A DNA stretch of 64,000 bases from Lutraria lutraria (Eukaryota; Mollusca; Bivalvia; Venerida; Mactridae): contig OZ026838.1 of the NCBI GenBank assembly GCA_964023205.1, positions 29,167,843 to 29,231,842 on the forward strand, read 5' to 3'. Under the pieces are notes generated by a model. The model was given only the letters and a program-made list of their open reading frames with translations. It was not told where the DNA came from and ran no database searches. Below are positions 11,434-22,360 of the stretch, piece after piece. A program made the translations under genes and the position numbers. How positions within the stretch are numbered: the stretch's first letter is position 1; each line of letters begins with the position of its first letter.

Positions 11434-11970
11434 GGTAGGTAGAGCTCATTTACAATCATAATTTAACTTACAGCATTTTTGTCGTGAGATTATACACAGA
11501 ATGATGCACTATATAAGAGTAACCATTTATGATGAATTATCATGAATGGCTCTACCTGGGTTCACTGAAATATTTAAAGTTAAACAAAATAGTTTGGTGT
11601 TTGAAGCACACATAACACTAAAAAGTCATATTTGAATGTGTTCGACTTACAGTTCTACAATTCCACTGTTCAAAACACGTTGATTGCCTTTCTTACGTTT
11701 TGTACAACATTACACTTTGTCCCATAGAAAATGTTTTGCATTCAAGCCTTTGCATTCAGTAGAATTAATATTCGAAACGCAGTAAGTGCTGATCAGTCCT
11801 GTAAATAAATTTATTACAAGCAATTTAAATTAACTGGCTATCAGTCTTTGCGATACATATATAAGTTATTGGTGTATCATTGAGATTATATATAATATAC
11901 ATGTATATTTAGATACATTATGGTTGTCCTAGCCTTATAAGATATTGTATATGACTATGACCACAGGGGG

Positions 11971-12277
11971 CTAGAATGGTGTTTGGATAGTATATTCACA
12001 GGAACCTGTTATTCAATCAAAAAAAATATGCTCAAAAAATTACCTACGTTTTTTCTATACCTAGGTAATTTTTTATTGAGCATATTTTTTTTGATTGAAT
12101 AACAGGTTCCTGTGGTATATTGGGCTGTTGTTTTTACCATAGACCTATACTATACAGTATAGGTCTTTGTTTTGACCAAAAATGAACCTAGATATATATA
12201 TAATATTATATACTGATTTTGGTTCATTGTTGGTAAAAAACAGTCCGATATACTATCCAAACACTCCCCCTTTTAGC
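11971..12277. mobile_element. Foldback/TIR MITE (outer element of a nest)
   Basis: 'tgtttggatagtatat' near 11980 is matched by 'atatactatccaaaca' near 12248, and the match continues inward through 'ggctgttgtttttacca' versus 'tggtaaaaaacagtc' once the inner insertion is removed. The arms therefore span about 40 bp. A short central palindrome of 'agacctatac' and 'gtataggtct' lies near 12143-12168. The left arm is split by the hairpin at 11997-12114. Its original length was about 180 bp. Confidence 0.8.
11997..12114. mobile_element. 118-bp hairpin MITE inserted in the outer element, 7-bp target duplication
   Basis: The arm beginning 'cacaggaacctgttattc' (11997) is mirrored by the arm ending 'gaataacaggttcctgtg' (12114). 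Pairing is nearly perfect over about 50 bp, with a small bulge and a short loop. The heptamer 'gtatatt' flanks it on both sides (11990-11996 and 12115-12121). Removing the hairpin and one heptamer restores the arm of the surrounding element, which is direct evidence that this is the younger insertion. Confidence 0.88.
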
Positions 12278-13860
12278 ATAAAGTTCCCAGTCAAATTTAA
12301 CCTTGAATTTTTAATTTCACCACCCTTTCCTTACTAGCTGTTGCTGGCCTGTGCCAAATGTGATAAAATTCCTTCAACTTGACAGATTTCACTTCATGTC
12401 TTCTGTCAACTATTCCATCACAAATTTGACCCAAATTGAAGACATTCAGTGTGAGCTTAATTATTGTTCATTCATATAAGAACAGCATTAATTGGTATTT
12501 GATTGTCACCAGCATCTGTAAATGTGAGCAATTTACTGATGCTTTTAATTAATTGGTATTTAATTTGTAGCAATATTCAAATGACTGTGAAGAATTTATT
12601 TGAATGTAATAATTTACCTACAAATGACAAATTAGTTCAACTCAGAGTCCTTACCTTGATGTCCTTAACAAAACCTTAATAATTCATCACAATTTATATC
12701 TTAATGGTGTAAAATGGTTGTGTTTTATATATGATGATGCATTATGATACTTGGTGGGGTTTTTTACAATAAAGACTCCACAAGGCAAGTAATTACTTGA
12801 TATCTGTTATACATATTTAGTTTCACATGAAATAACAATCAGTTGTGATTTTGTTGAGAGATACTATAATCTTCTGAGTTTTGATTAATTTTTCAGACAC
12901 TGATACAACAAAAAAATAAATGTCTCATGTATAATTTCTTCATATTTTTGTGCTTCTTAAAATGATAGATAATTATTTCAAATGGGTAGAAATTATTTTC
13001 TCATGTTTCATATTTATGATTGACAATTAAAAGAGATATTTTAAAATGTCTTTGTTAGATATACATCATGTTTATATATATGATAATTTGTCTTTAGTAA
13101 TTTTCTTCATGTTCGAATACAAATGGGAATTTAGTTTGTGACATTTTATACTAGTATATATAGTGAAATTAAGTTGTAATTATTATTAATTAGAGTTAAT
13201 AAGGGCTGATCATAAATGTAAGGGTTACACTTAATGTTGGAATTACTGAATGTTTCGTACGTACATATAGAAGTTGTGCCTCTGATCACTTTGGGTTTAT
13301 CTGACAGTAGCACTTTTGGTGTCATTTGTGTAAATGTGAATTTTAGATTTTTGTGTCTGTCAGTCCAATTTCAGCCATACATTTTTCAAATAATCCTTTT
13401 TTCAGAACCCAAATTTTACATTTTAACAGCCAAGATATTACTGACCGTACATCTTGTTCTTATTCCATGGAACATACTTTTTCGTTAGTTTTACTCCAAG
13501 TTCTTAGTTTTACTCCAAGTTCAAAATTTACTCAGTATATAGTTTTAGATACATGTTTCTTTTCAATTGAAGCTAAATCATTGATGAAAGAATGAACAAC
13601 CAGTCTGAGGAAAGATTAATACCACAGAAATACAGCACTAAAATAGTCCGCTATGTTTTTTAGGAGCAAATTATGTCATTGCTTTGCTGTTGGTTTTATG
13701 TTTTTGTGCAATGGAAGCACTCAGTCACTATAATGTAGTATTTCTCCCACAATGCCACACTGAACGACTTTTCTGTGCACTTTATTGCAATATATGTTTG
13801 CCTTTTATCTTAATAGTTCTTCTTTACTGAATTAACGCTACAATTTGCTTTTAACATGTA

Positions 13861-15539
13861 AAACCAGCAGTTAAGTTCTACTATAGGTTTATAAGTGCAA
13901 ATTCATTCATTTCCACTCCCATGTGTCACACTTTGCATAATAAATAATTTTTAGAAACCTAGATGCATATAATGACATGTGGTTGTGGAAAACTAGTAAG
14001 AAGTTTCCTCGAAGCAAGATTTGTTTATTCAAATGACGCAAATCATAAAATAAAACATTATAGTTTGTATCTGCAAAACTTATTAATCATGAAAAGTATA
14101 ATGCATCATCTTTTACTCCTTTTTTGATTGAGTTTATAAACTTCATCTTGGTTGAAGTATGAATGAATGTGTAAAACATCTTACTATCAAGTTATAGATA
14201 TATTAACTAGGTAAACCATTAAGGTTCAACATGATTGATAAATCAATATATTTTTAAGCTTTTATTATATACCTACCATGAAGTTTTCTTGTTTGTTTGA
14301 GTTATATTTTAGACTAGAGTGAAGTTTTCTATTTCTGTCCTGTTCATAATAAGTACCTCTGTTTACCTTGTATTTCTTAAGGGTTAGCCTCCAGTTGTCC
14401 TGTGTTAGTTAAAATATGCAAAAACGCACTGATATTTGTTCACAAATATGGAAATAATGTGATTCTATAATTACACATATTTGGTACATTCAATATATTA
14501 AAGAATAAAAAATCATTTTGCAAGTTTAAAGGTCGACTTAAGGTCATCCTTGTAAATTAAAGGACAACCAAATCAATAACAAACAGGGTTTGTAGACTGT
14601 TGCCCAATACCATTGAACATTGTGTTTGTCACTTTCAATCAGAAGTATGATATGTACCTACAATGACTGATTCATTAAATGTATCTAATCAATATCACTA
14701 TTCTATGGAAAAGAAAGATTACTCTCATAGCTAGGTCAGAAGATAAAAGTATTATTTAACTACGCCAGAATCCATGGCAGTGTTTTTCACAGTGTTGCTG
14801 ATTTTAATAAGAAAGATTTCAGCCACCTACTGTAAGGGTACAATAAAAGAACAGTCATTGACATTAATTAGGTTGTTTCAAACCAGAAACATCTGTTGTT
14901 ATAATGTACAATTAGATAATACTGAAATAAATTATTTGAATGTCAATTATCTAAGTTATAGTCACTATATCATAAATTAACTATTTTTTATCCATGTTTT
15001 ATTTTTTTGAGAAAAATGATCAATTGATTTTCTACTTAAACTGTTCAGTGAATTATAATTGTTGTCCTATAAAGGGAATATTCTTTATCCCTTTATGTAT
15101 TATGTAACAGCTCAATATCTACTTAATCATTTTGTGTAAGATGAATTTGATAAATGAAAATATTGCCCTTCAGGATAGGGTATAATTGTATTTCGTATCA
15201 ATAATTGTTCTCTAATTGGTGAAATATCTGCTGCATTCAAGGTTGAGTTCCGTAACCACTTTTCATAAAAGTGTTATTTATTGTGATCAGGTTATAAAGT
15301 CTAATTAATTTTTTTTAAATGCATGCATTTAGTTTGATTTTTCGATAAGCCCAAAATTTATTACATCTATAATAGGGTTAGGGTGTGTGATTTATTGATA
15401 ATCACTAAAATGTTCAACAAACATAAATGCTTTTACATACATGTAGAATAGGAATATATTTATACTGTAAGATATATGTTTTTTCACCAATGTTGCACCA
15501 ATACACGGGTCATTTAGCAACTTCTTAAAATTTAGCTTT
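13861..15539. other. Non-coding AT-rich stretch
   Basis: No exon, RNA gene or clear repeat family is seen. The short frame near 14774-14980 lacks motifs and splice signals. Confidence 0.45.
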
Positions 15540-15715
15540 CAGAATGGATGAAGACCCCAACCGTTTACACCTGGATAGAATCACTGACCTTCTATTAGCT
15601 TGTATGACAACTTCTTAACAATGTGAGATATGCCTGGTGTTTGCCGGGATTCGCACTCATTGTGACAAGGGGCTATAATGATAATCATATACCACAACCT
15701 CTAGACCCTATGGAT
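15540..15715 (-). mobile_element. tRNA-derived SINE, diverged
   Basis: Read on the minus strand there is a B-box-like 'gagtgcgaatcccgg' (about 15645-15658), then SINE-body sequence including 'gattctatccaggtg' and 'ggggtcttcatcc', which parallel the other SINEs here. The head is diverged and the A box is weak. Confidence 0.5.
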
Positions 15716-15806
15716 CATAGGGGGCTGGCACGTTCCACGGACCAAATTAAAACATATTTATATGTATATATATGGAACGACTGCTAGTCCCCTATGCTAT
15801 GGATAT
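15716..15806. mobile_element. Imperfect foldback element
   Basis: 'ggatcatagggggctggc' near 15710-15730 and 'gctagtcccctatgctatgg' near 15782-15801 are inverted matches with several differences, and the match continues through 'acgttcc' and 'ggaacg'. The AT-rich centre contains 'tatatgtatatatat'. It abuts the SINE at 15540-15715. Confidence 0.6.
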
Positions 15807-16278
15807 GTACATTTATAGTTCAATATCAATATCAATATACATTTAATAATGTAATGTCTATTTGTCATGCATCATGCAGCTCTGATATATCACAATGAGC
15901 ATCATAATTACATATTACATTGCTCAAATTAGATATGTATCTTTTTGAACATAATGGAATGTATCATGCAAGAAGTTATTGAGTAATTTATTTTAATGTC
16001 ATTTTATTTATATAAATACACAATTTAAATATCTTCTGTCGAATTGCCATGAAATGTTTTTCTATCATTTTTGAACAGGGTTGCTAAGTCTGTTGTCAAC
16101 AATTCATTTATACATCATCTAGAGCTGTCATAATCAGACAGTTTGCATATTAGACAATTAAATGTATATATAGGTGCATATGAAAATTACACTACTACAG
16201 TTAAGTAACAAGGTGTATATATACAATACATATTAGTAAAGAATTGATAAATATGTATTCATTGAAAGGTTACAATGA
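15807..16278. other. Non-coding AT-rich stretch
   Basis: Nothing recognisable is seen. Confidence 0.4.
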
Positions 16279-16350
16279 CCTGCAGCGACCCGGAATCGAA
16301 CACGGATCGCCGGGTTATTAATTCATCTACTGCTGATCGAGTTGTCATGG
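16279..16350 (-). mobile_element. tRNA-like sequence (SINE head or tRNA pseudogene)
   Basis: On the minus strand an A-box-like 'gatcagcagtagatg' is followed about 30 nt later by the B box 'gtgttcgattccggg'. The total length fits a tRNA, but the T stem does not pair fully, so a functional tRNA is unlikely. A SINE head or a pseudogene is more probable. Confidence 0.5.
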
Positions 16351-16398
16351 AAAAACATAATTATGACTGCCACCTTTTTCAAACCATAATCATATTTT

Positions 16399-17079
16399 TA
16401 GCTCACCTGGTGAGCTATTAGGATCGTTGAATGTCCGGTGTCCGTCGTCCGTACACAATTAGTTTGTTTACTATCTAGCAACCGCAGCTCTTAACGAATC
16501 ATGATTAAACTTGCTCAAAATGTATATGGCCACAATGTCTCGACTAAGATCGATTATGGGCAAAATCGGACTATAACTTCTAGAGTTATGGGCCCTTGAA
16601 TTTGCTATATTTAGCTTGTTTACACTCAAGCGCCTTCATTTATTCACCAATCCTAATCATATTTTCAGTAAATGTGTATAACTAAAAGATCTTGGACAAG
16701 TTCGATTATGGGCAATATCGGACCAGAACTTCAAGAGTTATAGGCCCTTGACTTAGAAAATTTGCTATATTTGAGTTTGTTTACACTCTAGCGCATTCAT
16801 TTATTCACCAATCCAAATCATATTTACAATGAAAGTGTATGACCTTATGGTTTTGGACAAATTTAGTTATGGGTGGAATCGGACCACAACTTCAAGAGTT
16901 ATGGGCCACGTTAATTTGCTACGTTTTAGCTTGTTTAACAGTATTATACCTTCATTGTTGGTTTTGATCTCAAAATCTACGTAAAAATGAGTTTTACGAG
17001 ATGGAAACTATATTACTTGGTCATTAATTATTGGCCTTTGTTCTCAGGTGAGCGATAAAGGGCCAATGTGGCCCTCTTG
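16399..17079 (+). mobile_element. Helentron-associated-like element, CTCACC family, copy 2
   Basis: The left end 'TAGCTCACCTGGTGAGC' is a palindrome. Near the right end CAGGTGAGCG is the inverted match of the left CTCACCTG, followed by the hairpin GGGCCAATGTGGCCC and the terminus TCTTG before TTT. The same end structure occurs at 342-1921. The core holds about three ~150-bp repeats marked by 'cttcaagagttatgggcc' and 'tttattcaccaatcc', different in sequence from the core of copy 1. The conserved ends with unlike cores suggest subfamilies sharing one mobilisation machinery. Confidence 0.68.
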
Positions 17080-17367
17080 TTTATTTTTCGATCTAGTACA
17101 ATAGTCAGTTATTACACTGTTTCATATTGGGCTTCAATTTCTTAATTTATGCCGAACATGTACTGTGTATTTCAGTTTTCATTAGAGTATTCAAATAAAT
17201 CAGTGACACACCTGTAGCCCAGTGGACATTTTTGAATGATTCATAGAATACTACACATTCATTAAATGCCTCAAAATAATCAACTGTAGACAGCTTGTTA
17301 AAAACAGTTCTTATAATATGTGTCTCCTACCTAAGTAGGTCAAACACATGGTAAGAACTGTATATAC

Positions 17368-17445
17368 CTAGTCTGGTACCCATCTCCAATCTTACAGTAT
17401 TAATACTGTATTAATACTGTAAGATTGGAGACGGGTACCAGACTA
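17368..17445. mobile_element. 78-bp hairpin MITE with 9-bp target duplication
   Basis: Arms 17370-17406 and 17408-17444 are reverse complements over 37 nt with one mismatch (cccatct versus agacggg). The termini read CTAGTCTGG and CCAGACTA. The nonamer 'tgtatatac' flanks the element at 17359-17367 and 17446-17454. The loop is almost absent. The size of the duplication matches that of the unrelated hairpin at 4621-4716, suggesting the same class of transposase. Confidence 0.87.
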
Positions 17446-17454
17446 TGTATATAC

Positions 17455-19924
17455 CATGTTAACCATTACTTCTGAAACCATTCCTGTTGAGACATCAAGA
17501 CATCGACCAATCATACAGCTTGTTACATATGACATCTTCTTACAGGCTCTGTACATGGTATTTTAAATTTCTCTTAAGTCTGTCCTGACTTTCTCTAGAC
17601 CTTGAAAAACTACAACAATAAATGTTTATGGTTCACTGCCTCCATAGTATGCAATAAGTAGTATTCATGAAGTTACTAGAGTGAAGCATGGACCATAGAA
17701 CACCTTCATTACCTGGTATTACATTATCATCCATCAACTAGTTCTCTTTAAGAATTCTGTGACAGCAGCTTGCCTTTATCTAGGGCATTAGGTTTGTTCA
17801 CCCAGTTGAGCCATGTGATGTTCTATATATTGAGACTGTATGCTCCTTCACTTAAAATCTAACTAGTTTAAACATCTAGATGCCTAAATAGCATCATCTT
17901 TGCCTATTTGAAGTATATTGTTTATAAATGTACATGTGAACTTCTATTATTATTAAGCCAAGTCCACAGGTATTATTTTTTAAACTATTTGTCCAGGCCT
18001 AATGCTTTTGGCATTTGTGTGTAATTGAAGGTCTCTGAATGAAGCATTATTTAGAAGAATGAAAGAAAGATGGACCATAGTGTAGGCTACTCTCCCATTA
18101 ACCCAAGGGTTGGTGAAGTTGTCAAATAATCTCAAATATTTTTGTATTACCGGTATGTTCAGATGGTCCATGCACTTTTGATTTTGAAAAAAGAGTCTTA
18201 TATGGCATACAAGATTCAATGACCCTACCTGCTGATATAGATCGCTAATTCTTTTTCGGGTCAATGGGCCACTTTGAAATGATATATTTTATGTTAATAT
18301 CATTTTATCTGTTGTATTATCTTCATGCAAATATTACAGGTCATGATATCAGTTGATGTTTAATACAAGTCGCTACCCGATTGCCCCAAATACACATATT
18401 TCAAAATCTCCGGGTGTTTGATTTTCTTCAGTGTTATCAATGAAAGCCCATCCCCTGATTAAAGCGATGTTTGCTTAACTTTACGATGTAAAAAAATTTA
18501 TTTTTTAGTGAAAGTTTTTTGAATGAAAAGAACTGTTATCTGCCGTGAAAATCGTGTTAATCAGATTGAATCGTTATGGTTAAAATATCAAAATCTTTGG
18601 GTTATACATATTTGCATTGCCTAGCTCAAAAGTCCTTGAAATTTGAAATTTTCACTTTGGTTTTTATTGGTTAGGTTCTTTAAAAAAGTGGGAGTGTTTA
18701 TCTAGGAAGTAATTTAGAACATCCGTCTTAAGTATTGGTCTTCTTGTCTTTCAACAAATAATGTAAAGACTATATGATTGGTATTTACTGTTCAGCGATT
18801 TAGATTATTCTAAATCTTGTAATGTTTGCAGCCCTTGACAGTCTTGTGTGAATTATATTAAGCACGATGATTTATTTAAAAACAGTTTTAAAGTGCACTT
18901 CATGTCTAACTAGAAAATGGAAGTTGACCTGCATTTAAAACTTGTGTTTACTTTTTGTCAATCCTTAAAATGGTTGCCTTGATTTTAAGTAGTGTTTTGT
19001 TTGTTTCCAACTTGTGGCTGTCATGAAATGTTTGTTGACTTGCCCAAAATCCCGAAATTGATTAGTTATGTATTGTATATTTGTATATACAGTTATTGTT
19101 CACATATATACTGTTTTGGAAGACCAGGAGCTAATAATATAATGATCAGTAGTTTGGTAGAGTACTTTATTTCTTTAACTAGGAAATTCTTAAGTATTGC
19201 ATACTTTTGATGACTATCTCAGATTTTTAAAAGTTGGTTGTCCTGTTGTTGTATTTCACATTATTTTTCAACAAAACTCTATGAGTTAAATGAACATGGT
19301 CCAAGCTTTTGTTTATTCTACACTTTAATAATGAATATGTTGACTATATATTTTATCAATTGATGTGAAAAAGTTATGGTATAACTAAACAGTAAAAGAA
19401 TTTCCCAGATATGTCCTGTACACTTCTCTCCATGTAGACAGTATTAAGTTCACAATGGCCTACCAGCACAACTCATAATATATTACCCAATTAAAGACAT
19501 TTGCTACCATTTCCAGTTCTTTTCACCTAGTCAATTAGGGAAAATGAAAACTCTTTCATGATTTTTTAAAACTTTACATGATCATATCATATGATAACAG
19601 AAAAAAAAGAGGGTTGACAAACTCGTTTTTGAGTTATCTTCCCTTGAAATTTTGGCTAATTTAAGGTCCATCAAGAAAAAAATGGAAACAGTAGCTAACG
19701 TCTTTAATAGTTAGTAAAATGTATCTAAAATTTACAAACATACCCTTGAAACATAGAAGCACTGTAATGTCATGCTCTTAAGAAAAACAAGGCATGCATA
19801 ATAACTTTGAATCCTTGAGGGGATAAAAATGAGACAATATCAGAAGTTTCTTCAGAAAAGATTAAATGACCTGTATGAGAATCTATTATATTTTTCTTAA
19901 AATGTTATCTATGGCACTAGGTGG
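17455..19924. other. Non-coding AT-rich stretch
   Basis: Open frames up to 94 codons (for example on the minus strand near 17980-18264) have no motif and no flanking splice sites that I trust. No repeat family was recognised. Confidence 0.45.
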
Positions 19925-20135
19925 TTCTCTAATCTTCAGATATCCTCCGTTTTTCTCTTGGGTTTATTGTCACCTGGGTCATTTAGAGTCTTTCCAGCTT
20001 TACTTTTGGAGGAAGACACCTGGGGTCAGAGACCATAATAACCACTTGACTTGGGACGTCCCGCTCAGGCATTTCCTCTTCCCAATGTCTAGCTATCTAT
20101 AATCTTGTCCCTGCTGTGTCCAGCTTACTGATATA
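19925..20135 (-). mobile_element. SINE body, 5' head decayed
   Basis: On the minus strand the order 'ggtgtcttcctccaaaag', 'taaagctggaaag', 'atgacccaggtgaca' and 'ataaacccaagagaaa' parallels the 3' part of the SINEs at 31797, 38829 and 53345. No intact A or B box was found. Confidence 0.55.
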
Positions 20136-21925
20136 ACATGATCGACTATAAATGTGTGTCATACTTTTACTGAAACTTATTTTAATGTGTTTCATATTCT
20201 TTGTCATAAAAAAACCAATGGCTATTCAAGCTGCCACTTTTGATCTTATTAGACAAATCTGGTCTAATACATGTTTTATAGGGCCAGCTTTCATGGTTGT
20301 TGTGTCCAGGATGTTAGTATAGTTTCCATTTAGGGGATCAGGGACTATAAAACTTGAATTGATGAATTTCTCATAACTTGACATCTGTGACCTGATTAAC
20401 ATTTTTATGTTTGATGGTGCTTAACCCATCTGTGCCATGTGAAAGTCTGTTTTACCTTGGTTTTTATGTACTGCTTTATGTCTGGCAAATCAATAGTTCA
20501 AGAGTGGATTTTGTATTACTTTATGGACAACATAAGTCATTTATGATATTTCCACTTTGTCTTGTTGGTGATAGTTCTGTGAAGATGTTTGCCAAGCATT
20601 TACCAATGAGGCAGTGGAAGATTGGGTTTATGATAAAGTGAGGCCCTAATTGTTGATTTGTTAGTATACTGAGAATACCCATATATTAATACATGGTGGT
20701 TTTATGTTGATTTCTATATTTGACCAACATGCTTTAACAGACACCATTAATGTGTTAATCATGAGCCAACTGAATATATATTTCAGTTTGATCCAAACAT
20801 TGAATGTTTGCTGCTATTTGTGATAGGAATGACTCTGTTAATCAATGTTCCAATCAATAATGCTAATGTTTATTTAAAATGTTATGTTTAACTCATGTTT
20901 AGTTGTTTTTTCTAGAAATGTTGTCAAATTGTGAAAAAGGCCACAAAAGGATGAGAGGTTTTCATGCACAGTAGACCTTAATTTGGTGTAGTGACTGATT
21001 TGACTACTATATAATTATGCACAGAGTCGAATCCAGGACTTCAGGTTATTATTAGGTATCAGGGGTGCACAAACATAATATAATATATTTCATTTCTTAA
21101 TGTATGGTCTTGGGACTATTAGGGGGGGGGGGCACTATACTTAATCTTTGACCTTAAACAATGTTCTATCATCCTATATTTGCATAGCATTCTAATTTTG
21201 ATTTTTCGTTTGCTGTTTTAGTTCATGAAGATTTGTTTGACTTAAAGATCATAATATGATTGATGAATAAATACTTATGTGATTAAAAGACTGGGAAATC
21301 TGAATGATAATCTCTGCTGACTCAAATCAAATTATTTCAAAATTAAATCATAAAAATCCCAGTTTAACAATTGAAATATTTTAATAAAATGCTTCATGGT
21401 GCTAAAACTTGGTCATTCTCACTGTTCCGTATTGGACCCCAGGTTGGTCCAGGGTGAGGAGTCTATAAGAAACCGTGTCAAACCACGAGTACTATCCTGA
21501 CGTCACCATAATCATACGTGGCAACCCTGGATCAGGCAAAATTCAGCAAACTGTCCTGGTTACTTTAAAATGTTTAATACAACCTGGGGTTACCGGGAAA
21601 ATAGTACCCTGGATGACAGGGATAATGATAGTGTTCCAGAGTATTGGTGAGCACAACATGCATGTTTGACATCCATTTTCCACAGTTTAAGATCAGTATA
21701 CCGATTATTTTTTCACCGGGAGGTATGGAGACTAACACTTTGGCAGTGAGAATGGGGCTATAAGGAATGCAATTCTTTTTTTTTAGAAAAAAAAACATGC
21801 AGGATCATCACAGTAGAGGGGCCATAATTATTCTCACCAGAAGGTACCAGGACCTGGCTCCATGACAGTATGGATGGGTTTTTTTGGTGATGAGCATATT
21901 GGTGAGTTTTGATTGTTTAAAGAAG
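20136..21925. other. Non-coding stretch with a G11 run and a GC-richer patch
   Basis: An 11-G run occurs at 21122-21132. The segment 21420-21900 is richer in GC and in short words such as 'accctgga' and 'ggttaccggg', and it may be an old repeat that I cannot classify. No exon is supported. Confidence 0.4.
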
Positions 21926-22010
21926 GCCATCCATTCCTTAAAAAATGTTTGTTTGCAGTGGCCTGACCCAGAATATAAGTATCAGTACTAAGGTAGGTAG
22001 GGATTTTTAT
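21926..22010 (+). mobile_element. Partial copy of the GGCCATCC MITE
   Basis: 'ggccatcc', 'ccttaaaaaatgtttgtttgc', 'cctgaccc', 'agaat' and 'aggtaggtaggga' follow the same order as the left end of the complete element at 32851-33097. The right half and right TIR are missing. Confidence 0.65.
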
Positions 22011-22146
22011 GTGTGATGATTTTGCACTTGTGAGTTAGACAACACATCAATACCATCAAAGACACCAGAATACATCTATTCAACATGATAGAATAAGCCA
22101 ACATTTTCATTTGTTTGCAAATTACTTCAAGTACCAAAAGTACTCA

Positions 22147-22250
22147 TGGAAACTGAACTTAGATAGTCACCTGCACTGCAACATGGAACAAGAACTAGTT
22201 TAAGGCAGACATAGAAAAACATAGTACATAAGCTGAAGCTGAAGAAAGTA
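22147..22250 (+). mobile_element. Partial copy of the TGGAAACTGAA MITE
   Basis: 'tggaaactgaactta', 'cctgcactgcaacatggaac' and 'gcagacatagaaaaacatag' match, in order, the complete copies at 50025-50190 and 29008-29175 (inverted). The right TIR is missing. Confidence 0.7.
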
Positions 22251-22360
22251 AACAGACTATTGTAAAACACCAAAATAAATGCTGACTTCGGCTAAAACAT
22301 TTGAAGTATGAACATTTTTGGTCAGTCAGTCTCTGAATTCACAAATGCAAACAAACTTTT

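Larger units (their letters stand above)
11580..13860 (+). repeat. Segmental duplication, copy 2, without the zinc-finger array
   Basis: This interval follows the order of blocks at about 2205-2290, 3540-5190 and 6765-6815. At the point where copy 1 enters the zinc-finger exon (after 'gaacgacttttctgtgca'), this copy jumps directly to sequence resembling that downstream of the fingers ('ttgccttttatcttaatag', near 13798). It has one unit where copy 1 has a triplication, and it carries its own insertion at 11971-12277. No zinc-finger codons are seen here. Confidence 0.7.

Noticed and set aside
16279..16350. Functional tRNA gene on the minus strand
   Set aside because: A and B boxes are present, but the T stem does not pair fully, so a SINE head or pseudogene is more likely.
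21475..21669. P-loop-like GNPGSGK in a 64-codon plus-strand frame
   Set aside because: The motif is isolated. No Walker B, hydrophobic beta strand context or splice-bounded exon is present, and the surrounding patch looks like old repeat sequence.
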